DNA of 13,329 bases. Origin: an uncultured Porphyromonas sp. (GTDB lineage: Bacteria; Bacteroidota; Bacteroidia; Bacteroidales; Porphyromonadaceae). The translations under genes were made by a program, and so were the position numbers. Under the pieces are notes generated by a model, which worked only from the letters and a program-made list of their open reading frames with translations, searched no databases and was not told the origin of the DNA. The stretch spans positions 1-13,329 of the forward strand of contig NZ_CAMYEZ010000051.1 in NCBI RefSeq assembly GCF_947254915.1. The letters run 5' to 3'. Shown piece after piece: positions 1-8,800 of the stretch; position 1 is the first letter of the stretch; every line of letters begins with the position of its first letter.

Positions 1-55
1 GGCTTACGCCAGCTGAGTTACAGTCAGCCCCATTTGGCCACTCTGGTAACTGCCC
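1..55 (-). tRNA. tRNA-Tyr (anticodon GTA), 3' part cut off by the window edge
   Basis: Read on the minus strand from about 55 down to 1, this is the 5' part of a class II tRNA. The seven-base acceptor strand GGGCAGT is followed by TA and a D-arm beginning CCAGAGTGGCC. The anticodon stem pairs GCTGA (24-28) with TCAGC (12-16) around the loop CTGTAAC, which places the GTA anticodon at 19-21 and gives tyrosine. A variable-arm hairpin (GGC, GTAA loop, GCC) follows, as expected for the long variable arm of bacterial tRNA-Tyr. The T-arm and the 3' acceptor strand lie outside the window. The exact 5' end could be off by one base because a run of G precedes it. Confidence 0.9.
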
Positions 56-96
56 CCTCGGTCGTCCAGATTGCTCTGTCAACGCCTTCGTGAGTG

Positions 97-126
97 CAAA
101 GGTACAAAAAACTTTTGTCTCTGCAA
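97..126 (-). promoter_or_regulatory. Bacteroidota-type promoter for the tRNA-Tyr transcript
   Basis: On the minus strand the -7 box TACCTTTG (97-104) fits the Bacteroidota consensus TAnnTTTG. A TTG at 124-126 lies 19 nt upstream, where the -33 element is expected. Transcription would start near 90, about 35 nt before the tRNA. Confidence 0.6.
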
Positions 127-160
127 CTGCCTAAGCACCTCAAATTGCTGAAAAGCATAC

Positions 161-208
161 GAGACATAGTAATCGGAGAGTTACCTCCCCCTTTCGGTAC
201 TATGCCTC
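161..208 (-). terminator. Hairpin between ferritin and tRNA-Tyr, possible terminator
   Basis: GAG-a-CATAGTA (161-171) can pair with TACTATG-c-CTC (198-208), a ten-pair stem with one mismatch and a 26-nt loop. It lies 32 nt beyond the ferritin stop codon on the minus strand. Only a short T run (TTTT) follows on that strand, so a role in ending the ferritin transcript is plausible but weakly supported. Confidence 0.35.
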
Positions 209-239
209 ATACGTCACTATATCATTGAGCGACTCTCTA

Positions 240-722
240 TTATCGCTGAGCGAGCTTTGCATTGACGAGATAGATACCCTTCTCACCAGCCATACGTAGC
301 TGATCTATAATGCCGAGGACAGTGTTTTCCTCCTCAACCTGCTCATCGATATAGCGCTTAAAGAACGAGCTAGTAGCGTAGTCGCTAGCCTCTAGAGCCT
401 CTTTATAGATATTGTGTATCAGCTCTGTGACGTGGCACTCGTGCTTGTAAGCTGCCTCAAAGAGCTCTAGGGGAGTGCCATGGTGCTGGGGCATCTCGGC
501 TACACCCGTTAGCTGTGGGTGCCCAGAGCGTAGCTGTAGGTAGTGAGCGATCTCAAGGGCATGCTCGATTTCCTCGTGATACTGCTGGAGGAACCAATGA
601 GCAAAGCCATCATAACCCTCTTCTTCCATCTGGAAGGACATTGAGAGGTAAAGGTATGCTGCGTGAAACTCTGCGTTAATTTGTGCGTTGACCAAAGTGG
701 CCATCTTGTCGTTGATCTTCAT
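240..722 (-). CDS. ftnA: Bacterial non-haem ferritin
   Basis: 160-aa cytoplasmic iron-storage protein that should assemble as a 24-subunit shell, oxidise Fe(II) at a ferroxidase centre and store it as ferric mineral. The length and the start MKINDKMATLVNAQ fit bacterial FtnA. The di-iron ligands expected from E. coli FtnA are present, shifted by one residue: Glu18 in NAEFHAAYLYLS, Glu51 and His54 in QYHEEIEHA, Glu95, and Glu131 in the DEQVEEEN segment. Third-site residues Glu50, Glu127 and Glu130 are also there, so it should be catalytically complete. It has no haem-binding Met of the bacterioferritin type that I can identify. It stands alone, with a -7 promoter box about 50 nt upstream and no Shine-Dalgarno sequence; the region before the ATG is A-rich, as is common in Bacteroidota. 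I see no recognisable Fur box. Identification is secure. Confidence 0.96.
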   Translation of the reverse strand: MKINDKMATLVNAQINAEFHAAYLYLSMSFQMEEEGYDGFAHWFLQQYHEEIEHALEIAHYLQLRSGHPQLTGVAEMPQHHGTPLELFEAAYKHECHVTELIHNIYKEALEASDYATSSFFKRYIDEQVEEENTVLGIIDQLRMAGEKGIYLVNAKLAQR

Positions 723-773
723 ACTGTTTTGATTTGAGTTTTACTTTGCGGACGTCTTCTTCATCCAACAGTG

Positions 774-781
774 CAAATATA
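774..781 (-). promoter_or_regulatory. -7 promoter box for ferritin
   Basis: TATATTTG on the minus strand matches the Bacteroidota -7 consensus TAnnTTTG exactly, followed by CAC. It lies about 50 nt upstream of the ferritin ATG, giving a leader of about 45 nt. I do not see a convincing TTG/TTTG -33 element around 800-804, so the promoter may depend on an activator or be weak without one. Confidence 0.55.
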
Positions 782-812
782 ACAAATATTCTTCAGCTGT
801 AGACTATTTGCA

Positions 813-855
813 CCTCGCAATTTCCGACATTGCGAGGTCTCAATCTGAAATTGCG
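813..855. promoter_or_regulatory. Overlapping inverted repeats upstream of the ferritin promoter
   Basis: CCTCGCAAT (813-821) and ATTGCGAGG (829-837) form a perfect 9-bp inverted repeat with a 7-nt centre. CGCAATTTC (816-824) is also perfectly complementary to GAAATTGCG (847-855). The shared left arm can therefore pair with either right arm, but not both. The cluster lies roughly 30-75 bp upstream of the ferritin -7 box, where activator or repressor sites are often found. It could be a double operator or a hairpin in a transcript; the bound factor is unknown. Confidence 0.4.
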
Positions 856-1035
856 CAAGGGCTGACGCATTATATCTAGGTAGTCTACTAACTACGCTTG
901 ACAACAACTCTGGGATATATGGATGGAGCCTGGTTTCATAGCGCTATCAATACTCATACACCTTTGCTAAGTCCAATATCTACCGAGGAATTTCCCAATA
1001 GCTCACGAGAATACGAAAATTCTCCACGGAGGGGC

Positions 1036-1119
1036 GAAATAAAACTTCGGAAGAATGAAATGAAACTTCGGAAGAATGAAATGAAACTTCGGAAGAATGA
1101 AATGAAAGTTCCGAAGATT
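1036..1119 (+). repeat. Four tandem 21-bp units inside repeat copy 1
   Basis: Units run 1036-1056, 1057-1077, 1078-1098 and 1099-1119. The first three share the core CTTCGGAA and differ by only one base. The fourth keeps the flanking GAAATGAAA, but its core is replaced by the reverse complement, TTCCGAAG. Copy number differs from the inverted copy near 10400 (three units), which suggests gain or loss of units. Confidence 0.85.
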
Positions 1120-1123
1120 TTTT
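1087..1123 (+). terminator. Terminator-like hairpin at the end of repeat copy 1
   Basis: CTTCGGAA of the third unit (1087-1094) pairs perfectly with TTCCGAAG of the fourth (1109-1116). A and then six T (1118-1123) follow, the shape of an intrinsic terminator reading rightward. No plus-strand gene lies upstream in the window, so it may only insulate the B12 promoter from stray transcription, or it may be a by-product of the repeat. Confidence 0.4.
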
Positions 1124-1257
1124 CGTATCCTCGCAGGATAATCTAGAATATCTACGGAGGGATTTCCCGATTTCCTTCACCTTCAGATTTCTATCATAGA
1201 GACGTGGAGGCACTCGTCCTCTATAATGCCTCAGCCCTGCTCTGTGGCACAACTGTT

Positions 1258-1288
1258 TTTGTTGAGTTGATTGCTTTTAGTACCTTTG
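1258..1288 (+). promoter_or_regulatory. Promoter of the B12-riboswitch operon
   Basis: TTTG (1258-1261), 19 nt spacing, then TACCTTTG (1281-1288). Both boxes and the spacing agree with the Bacteroidota primary sigma-factor consensus. Transcription should begin near 1295, just before the riboswitch. Confidence 0.75.
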
Positions 1289-1302
1289 CTAGCGATTTTG
1301 GT

Positions 1303-1482
1303 TAGTGGAGAGGTGCGCCCCTCCACTCTAAGAGGGAATCAGGTGCAAATCCTGAGCAAACCCGTTGCTGTAAAGCTCCCCAAAGGCTAATGTGTCATCA
1401 ACTTGATGAAGCCACTGCCCCGCTAACGTCACTCAGGGGTGGGAAGGATACACCTTAGCGAGCTAAGCCAGAAGACCTGCCA
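1303..1482 (+). ncRNA. Cobalamin (vitamin B12) riboswitch
   Basis: Cis-acting leader RNA that binds a cobalamin and should lower expression of the genes behind it when B12 is plentiful. The conserved core is visible in order: a 5' hairpin (GTGGAG 1305-1310 with CTCCAC 1321-1326), GGAATCAGGTGCAAATCC (1334-1351), GCCACTG (1411-1417), a CCCC...GGGG hairpin, GGGAAGG (1441-1447), and the B12 box AGCCAGAAGACCTGCC (1466-1481). The promoter is directly upstream. Whether it prefers adenosyl- or methylcobalamin cannot be read from this. Outer boundaries are approximate. Confidence 0.95.
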
Positions 1483-1501
1483 CGATCCTTTTTCTATCAG
1501 T

Positions 1502-1681
1502 CTGCAACGTGGACTTTGCAGCACGATACGCTTGAGGCAAGGGGGCGCTCGTACGCTCTCTGGCACTGGATGACTAGGATAGGTGCTCCTAGTCCGTGGC
1601 TCTTTGAGCCGTTAAGTCGTAGAGTCGTAGAGTCTGCCACGCTGTACTGATACAGTATGTTAGTTCCCCTAGACTCTACGA
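1502..1681 (+). promoter_or_regulatory. Structured leader / expression platform between riboswitch and first gene
   Basis: Perfect hairpins follow the aptamer: CTGCAA/TTGCAG (1502-1507 and 1516-1521), GACTAGGA/TCCTAGTC (1572-1579 and 1587-1594), GGCTC/GAGCC (1598-1602 and 1606-1610) and CTGTA/TACAG (1642-1646 and 1651-1655). TCGTAGAGTC occurs twice, overlapping by two bases (1617-1626 and 1625-1634). Either copy can pair with GACTCTACGA (1672-1681), which ends one base before the start codon; the second copy gives 11 pairs. No U-tailed terminator is evident, so control of translation initiation is more likely than attenuation. Confidence 0.55.
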
Positions 1682-1682
1682 T

Positions 1683-2792
1683 ATGAGATATATCTACTCA
1701 CTTGTACTGCACGCCCTCACCTCTCTACTCCTCCTAGGGGTGGCGACACTCTCTGCTCAGGAGAGTCGCATCACGGAGGTGGTCGCTTACCACCCAGCTC
1801 CCGGACAATTTATGGGGAGCGAAGTGATGGCAAGCAAGGGTGTAACAACTTATCAAGAGCTACTCCAGCAAGCTCAGCGCATCCTCGTCCAGGATGGGCG
1901 CTTCCTCTCTCTCGGCGGGTGGGGTGGCTACATCATCGTTCGCATCCAGCCCGCATTGGTCAATCAGCCCAACCAAGCAGACTTTGCGATACAGGGCAAT
2001 GCTTTCATCGGCAATGCGGAGCCAGGGATTATCTATGTGAGCCAAGATGCCAATGGTAACGGACTGGCGGACGACCCGTGGTACCGCATTCGTGGCAGCG
2101 AGGACTATCGGAGCAACCTGGACTACGCAATCACCTACTACAAGCCAAAAGACCCATACAACGACCCCATCGCTTGGAGCGACTCGGAGGGAGAGTCGGG
2201 ACTCATACCGCGCAATAAGTACCACACGACAAATAGCTACTACCCGCTCTGGGAGGGTGACAAAGTAACCTTCTCGGGGGTCCGCCTACCGGACTGTATG
2301 AAGCAAGAGCATGAGGGAGGCCTTTGGGAGTCTCAGCCTTACGCTTATGGCTATGCGGACAATCACCCTAACGGTTCCTTGGGTAGTCACATTGATATAG
2401 ACAGTGCGGTCAATGCTGCGGGTGAGCTGGTACACCTAGATCGTATCGACTTCCTCAAGGTGCAGACGGGCGTCCACCAGCAGACCGATGAGACGGGCGA
2501 AGTCTCGACCGAGTTTGCGGGCATCAAGCCCCTCGCCAAGGGCACCAGCATCACTTCCCCCACTACAGCGACACCAGCCGTGCATCTCTTCTATAGCGAC
2601 AACCAGCTATATGTCGAGAGCGAAGTGACGGGTACGCTATACCTATATAATATAGATGGGCAACTCGTCCTGACGCACCCGCTCTCTGTGGGTAGCGAGA
2701 CGGTCACTCTGCCCGCTATGAGCGATTGCTATGTCGCACTCTTACGCCTAGAGGGCGGAGCCCGTGCGACTTATCGTATATGCAGACAATAA
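1683..2792 (+). CDS. Secreted cell-surface protein with T9SS sorting domain, B12-riboswitch controlled
   Basis: 369-aa exported protein. Residues 1-25 form a signal peptide with a long hydrophobic stretch and likely cleavage after LSA. It lacks a lipobox. The body (about 30-290) contains SLGGWGGYIIVRI, DFAIQGNAF and EPGIIYVSQ. These are followed by the acidic loop DANGNGLADD (122-131), which looks like a calcium-binding DxNxNGxxDD loop, and then PWYRIRGSEDY. From memory, this pattern belongs to surface proteins found near cobamide-uptake genes in Bacteroidota, but I cannot name a defined function. From about 297, LYLYNIDGQLV and the terminal beta-strands resemble a type A T9SS sorting domain, so the product should cross the outer membrane and be anchored to or released from the surface. 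It is first in the riboswitch unit, and the giant gene follows after 25 nt. Cobamide binding is inferred from regulation only. Confidence 0.85.
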   Translation: MRYIYSLVLHALTSLLLLGVATLSAQESRITEVVAYHPAPGQFMGSEVMASKGVTTYQELLQQAQRILVQDGRFLSLGGWGGYIIVRIQPALVNQPNQADFAIQGNAFIGNAEPGIIYVSQDANGNGLADDPWYRIRGSEDYRSNLDYAITYYKPKDPYNDPIAWSDSEGESGLIPRNKYHTTNSYYPLWEGDKVTFSGVRLPDCMKQEHEGGLWESQPYAYGYADNHPNGSLGSHIDIDSAVNAAGELVHLDRIDFLKVQTGVHQQTDETGEVSTEFAGIKPLAKGTSITSPTTATPAVHLFYSDNQLYVESEVTGTLYLYNIDGQLVLTHPLSVGSETVTLPAMSDCYVALLRLEGGARATYRICRQ

Positions 2793-2817
2793 CAAACTAT
2801 ATATTCACTCAATTACT

Positions 2818-5800
2818 ATGCAAAGAACAGTAACGACAACGCTCCTACTACTCTGCTGGTTACTTCTGCCACCGATCGTGTGGGGACAAGAGGACAACAC
2901 GCTCTTGATGCCCACGTCGATCTATGGCAATAACGAGCATAAAGTGGGAGACACCCCGCTGATCCTCTACGATAGTGGAGGAGCCGATGGCAATGCCCAG
3001 GCAAACAAAGGAGGCAAGATTGTCTTCACGCCAGAGCAAGCAGGCAAATGTATTGAAATAGAGATACAGGAGCTTGCCTTAGCCAATCAAGACGAACTCT
3101 ACATCCTCGAGGGCTATGTAGACTACAGTCCTTATAGAACTCCTAACGAGAGAGCCATTATTAGGAAGTTTGCCAAGGCGGACAGACCAACGCTTCCCCT
3201 CAAGCTTCGCTCCAGTGGCAAGTCCGGTCAGATAACGATCGGTAGCAAGACGAAGGCGAATCCAGGCGCAGGCTTTAAGATCATCGTACGCACGGTCGAT
3301 CAGCCTGCAATCAAGATTGCCTCTATCCTAGAGGACAAGAGCGCTAGCCACGACCCCTACATCGGTGAGCAGTCGCTCATCGTCTCTAACCTCAAGATTA
3401 CAACCGAGGGACTAGCCAAGGCTCCCAAGCTGACGGCTCTGCACTACAAGCTCAGCAACACAAAGCCGAGCGATATCACGGCGATATACCTCTACGAGGT
3501 GAACAGCCGTAAGCCCAAACAGCTAGACGCTGACAAGCTACTCGGCAAGACAACCGAAATCTCTGCCGAGGGTACGATCACACTCTCTAAGGAGTACACG
3601 CTCTCTGAGCCTAACCATGCTCTAGTTCTGGTCGTTGACCTCAAGAGCGACGTGGCGGCTGGTAGCCGTATCGATGTTGCTACGACGAAGCTCACGACGA
3701 CTCTGGGCGATCACGCCGTAACGCTCCAAGAGCCTAAACCGCTCACCGTAGAGGATGCCTACGCGCTTGCTAAGACTCCGAAAACCTACACCGTAGGCAA
3801 CAAGTCTCTGACACTATACGATGATGGTGGTAAGTATGAGCCGATCAGCGAGAAGTTTGACGGATACGCTGTCTTCAAGCCTGAGACCACTGGCAAGGTG
3901 ATCCAGGTAGACTTTACAAAGCTAGATCTTTTTGGCTACTCTTCTATCAATCGTGCTGACCTCGTTGAGGTATACAATGGCTCAGCGGTCAATGCTGATA
4001 ACCTCATCATCAAGCTCAACAAGGAGAAGGCTTACAAGGTAACTTCTACAGCTTCTGACGGGAGCCTAACGATCCGTCTCGTAACGAATACGGGGACTCC
4101 CAAGGCTGGCTTTGAGGCTCTAGTCTCTCAGATCGCTCCTCTGCCTATGGCGGTCGACTCGCTCTCGGGTAGAACCATTGAGGTCGACACTTTTGCGATG
4201 CCTATCAATGCAAGCGTCAAGAAGGTCGGCATGGTTGCCTTCACGCTCGTCGCTCAGGGAACCAAAGACCCTGTCACATTGCAGCGTCTAGACCTAAGCT
4301 CTATAAGCAAGAAGACAGACATCGCTCAGGTGGCTCTCTACTACAGCCCTATCGTAGATGACTTTACGAAGGCTAAGGAGATCGCTCGCTGGGACTTTGC
4401 CCAGGCACTCACCGCCACACTCCCCACACCTCAAGCACTGCGCGAGGGGGCTAACCACTTCTACCTAGTCGTAGACCTCCAGGAGACTGCGAGCAAGGGA
4501 GGCAAGGTCAACCTATCCATTGATAAGATCCACATCTCGTCAGGCGAGAAGACGCTACCCGAGCAGCAGCGCACCCGCACAGAGGCTCTAGAGGTAATGA
4601 ATAAGATGGTGCTCACCCTCGGTAAGCATCATGTCAAGGTATACGAGCCTTGGGACTTTACGCCTCAGCTCAAGCACAGCCTTACCACGGGATATGACAC
4701 CGACGCAGGCGAGCGTAGCGTCACCTTTGAGGCGACCGCTCCAGACAACGTCATCCAGCTAGACATCAATAAGTGGGACTTTTACTACACCTCCTGGGGT
4801 AGCAAGCCTACGCTCCGGATTTATGACGGTGAGGATGCCACAGCTCCTCTGCTCTTTGAGCTAAAGCCCAACAAGGATGCCTACAAGACGAAACCTGCCG
4901 ACTACATCCGCTCTACGCAGAAGGCTCTGACCTTCGTCTTTGACGCTAAAGGTGGTTCCGGCTCGCTAGGCTGGCGTGGTCAGGTCAAGCAGTACCTGCC
5001 ACAGGATATGAAGGTGGACTCAGCCGCTGCAAAGCAGATCGAGCTTCCCTTCATCGCTGTCGGCTCAGATCTGAACCCTGTCTTAGCTCTTGACATACAT
5101 ACGATCGGTGACCGCAAGCCGATCCTCGTAGATGGTCTCACGGTAGACCTCAAGGGTGGCGCTCCTCAGATCAAGCGTGTGGCTCTCTACGCTACTACGG
5201 CTGAGGGCACACTCGATGCGAACAAGCTCATCGCAGAGGCTCAGGTGGAGCCAATGATGAAAAGCGTCGACCTCCCAGCCGATGCACTAGCGCAAAACGG
5301 CACGCTGAAGGAGTTTGCCAATAACTATATCCTCGCAATAGACATTCGCAAGGATGCTCCATTAACAGAGAGTATAGACGTGGCTATCGCCAAGCTAACT
5401 GTATCTGGTAAGCCTATTACCGTCCGTGACGCTGATCCTAAGGGATCGTACAAGCTGGTCAACATCTTCAATCACCCAGCCTCAGGCGACAACAAAGTGG
5501 TGACCGTCACCACGCCCCTATCGTACTACGACGAGGGCGGTCCCGATGGCAAGGTGCTCAAGAACACAGGGTCGTACGTGACCTTCCTCCCAGCCCATGA
5601 AGGCGAGGTGGTAACCCTCACGATCGACTCAATAAATCTACGAAGAGCCACCTTCGGCATCTACTCTGGACGTGACCACACGGTCAAGAGCAAGCTGCTC
5701 TCCACAGGTGACAACAATATACTCAAGCAGACTGGTGTCAGAACCTTCACCTCGCAAGAGCAGGACGGCTCTCTGACGGTCTACTTCAAGGGTTCAGATA

Positions 5801-8800
5801 CTTACACTTTCGGGTGGGCTGCTCGTGTAGAGAGCGTCAAGCCTCGCGACCTTTTTGTTGAGAAGGTCTCCGCCACGGCTCTCCCCGTAGACAAGCAGGG
5901 CATACTCTCGGGTAGCTCACTGCCCGCTGTACGCATCGACCTAACCACCGCTGGAGAGAAGGGCAAGACGACCCTCGAGAAGCTACAGCTAGAGATCTCT
6001 AGCGAAGGCATTAAGGAGCTCGCACTATACGCTACAGGAGCTATCAGTGAGTTTGATGAAGCTCATCTGATCGCAACGGTCAAGCCACAAACTACGCAGA
6101 CGGAGGTCATCTTTAAGTTTGACCCCGCCGATATACTGAAGCTACCACGCACGCAGTACTACTGGGTCAAGGCTCAGCTCGCTGGCGACCTCAAGGTAGG
6201 TACTCCTATCTCGGTTGCCGCCAAGAGTGTGACCATCGGAGGTTCCAAGTACGATGTAAAGCAGGAGAAGCCCTTTGACACGAAGACGCGCAAGGGTGGA
6301 CTCCAAGGCACGCTCCGTGTCGGCTCTAGCAGTGCTGCCTCCTACAAGAGTCTAGCTGCAGCCGCTAAGGATCTGACCAAGCAGGGAATCTCTGGCGCCG
6401 TCACCGTAGAGGTCGAGCCAGGTGAGTATCCCGAGGCAGTCCTCCTAGAGCGTATCCCTGGAGCTTCTGCCAAGAACAGCATCACCATCGTTGGTCTCGG
6501 CAACTCTCGTGACGAGGTCGTCCTCTCTGCCAATGGGTATAACAAGCCTACTGGAGACGATGCCCACCGACGTGCTTATGGTGTGATGACCGTACGCAAT
6601 ACCCCCTACGTGACGCTACGCAATATGACGATCCACTCAACAGACCTCGGCTTCCCAACGATGGTCTACGTACAGGAGAACTCGTCGCACTTCACGATGG
6701 ATAATTGCCATGTCTACACCAAGAACACGAGCAATATGAACTACAACATGTCTCCAAGCCTTGTTAAGGTAGAGGGAGCTAGCAACCCACACGCACAGAG
6801 CTGTGATGTCTTGGTTGAGAACTCGCTCTTTGAGGGTGGACACATTGCTCTACAGATCGGTGGTACAACGACAGTTGCCAACCCCGTGGGTAAGGGCTAC
6901 ACGGTGCGCAACAACCGCTTCGTAGATCATAGCGGTAAGGCTATCTACGTCACACGTGCCTCCGAGGTACTTATCGAGGGCAACGAGATGGTACAGCAGA
7001 TTGCTCCTCAGAGGGATTACAGCGGTATTGATGCGACCTTCCACACGGATGCTAAGATCATCGGCAACGACTTTGACCTAACACAGCCGAAAGCTTATAA
7101 ACTCAGCAACCTCGTCGGTATCAATGTCCGTGAGGTACAAGGCGAGGGGCTACTCGTCGCCAACAATGTGATCCGCATCACACGTGGCTCTGCTACTAGC
7201 CGAGCTTTTGCAGCGAGCAATGTAACGGGACTGAACTTTGTCTTCAACACCGCTATAGCTCGTGAAGGCAAGAGTACAGCACTCCTCATGCTCAACAATA
7301 CGATTGCCTCGTCTCTCATCTCAGACAATATCCTGCAGAACCGAGACGGTGGAAGCATCCTCTTTAGCAATCAACCGCTCCCCAACGAGCAGCTCACTTG
7401 CGACCGCAATGCGCTCTACACTTCTGACAGCAAGGGCGTACTCATCACCGCTAAGGGTAAGAAGTACGACGCAACCAACTATCAGCAGGCAACAAAGAGC
7501 ACAGCATCCAAGGTCGTAGAGGTACCCTTCGTCTCTGACAAGGTGCTCTACCCGAAGGATATGACCGTACTGCCACAGGGTGCTCCGCACGCTGCTATCA
7601 CAACGGACATCCTCGGCACAGCTCGTGACAAAGATCATCCGACCGTTGGTGCTTACGAGCAGGATCCTAATGTAACCGACGAGGCTCCTAAGCTAACCAA
7701 CAAACAGGTGGTTCGTGCGCTACATCAGTCCGCTACGATCTCTGTCGAGCCGGATCAAATGACCGACGTCTACCTGATGACGATTGTAAAGGGCGAGGAG
7801 GCTCCAGACGCTGCGAAGATACGAGACAAGGGCAGACACTTCACCGCTCTTGGCAAGCATACGACTGAGTTTACCATCATGGGGCTAGAGCCTGAGACCA
7901 CTTATGAGGTCTATGGACTTCTCCATGGTACGCTCAATAATAAGGATGCCGAGCCTGAGCTCCTCTTCACCTTTACTACCAGCTATATGCCTACACGAGT
8001 AGCTACCTTTGAGAAGGACAACCGCACCATAGAAGGTGATGTCGTCTACTCAGGGACCAATAGCTTCGCAGGAGTCAAGGTCGTCGAGGACTTCACCCGC
8101 TCACTCAATCAGATTGCTGAGATGGCGGGCGATAAGGTGACCATCACCGTGACCAACTCTAATGGCAAGATACCACAGCGAGGCTTCTCGCTCATGGCCG
8201 ACCGCCCCGTCTATATGCGCATCGATGGCGGTACGCGTATCACGCTCCCCGCTACTGAGCAGGAGTGGGCATACGTAGACCTCGCTCAGAGAGGCGACAT
8301 CCGTGAGGTGACCCTCGAGAGCCGTGGTAAGCTATGGATCGACGACTACAACGGCGACGCCCTCGCTATGCAGCTTGCAATCGCTCCCGTAAGCATCAAT
8401 CTCGGGCAGCAGGCTCAGCTGACGGCTGAGGTGATCCGTGGCGTGGCTCCTTATAGCTACGAGTGGTCACAGGGCGACTCGCTACAGACTGTCTCCGTAG
8501 CTCCTACGCAGACGACACGCTACAGTGTCACTGTGACGGACGCTGCTGGTAGCCAAGTGACTGAGAGCGTCTATGTCTACGTCAATGGACTACACGGCGA
8601 GCCGATGGTGGCAACCTTTGAGGAGGAGCCACTCTCTAGCGAGGAGCCTTACAATCAGAAGGCACCATTCGGTAGTGGTTCGTTTGCTTTCTCCAACAGC
8701 TACAACGCTGAGTGGAAGAGCTGGAGCGGCTTTGCCCTAGCAGCTAGTGCCGATACAATCTACTCGGGCGACTTGACGCAGCAGTACAACAACGTCATCG

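Larger units (their letters stand above)
981..1123 (+). repeat. Dispersed intergenic repeat element, copy 1
   Basis: This stretch has a second, inverted copy at 10369-10488. Shared blocks, in order, are TACCGAGGAA-TTTCCCAATAGCTC (here 981-1004), ATTCTCCACGGAG (1019-1031), and a tandem array of 21-bp units with the core AAACTTCGGAAGAATGAAAT, ending in a unit with an inverted core. Copy 1 has three direct units plus the inverted one; copy 2 has two plus one. The reading frame across it only translates the tandem units (repeated KLRKNEM) and is not a credible gene. I do not recognise it as a named insertion sequence; it has no transposase and may be a MITE-like or REP-like intergenic element. 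Confidence 0.75.

Noticed and set aside
898..1146. Plus-strand 82-codon frame with repeated KLRKNEM and the overlapping minus-strand frame 980-1252
   Set aside because: The peptide repeats are simply the 21-bp DNA repeats translated; unit number differs between copies, and no start signal or flanking conservation supports a gene.
2764..2817. GTG at 2764 as start of the giant protein
   Set aside because: It overlaps the end of the upstream gene and places 18 residues in front of a clear signal peptide that begins at the ATG at 2818.
6298..7670. Beta-helix as a pectate lyase or other polysaccharide-degrading enzyme
   Set aside because: The fold pattern is clear, but I see no catalytic residue set of a known lyase or hydrolase family.
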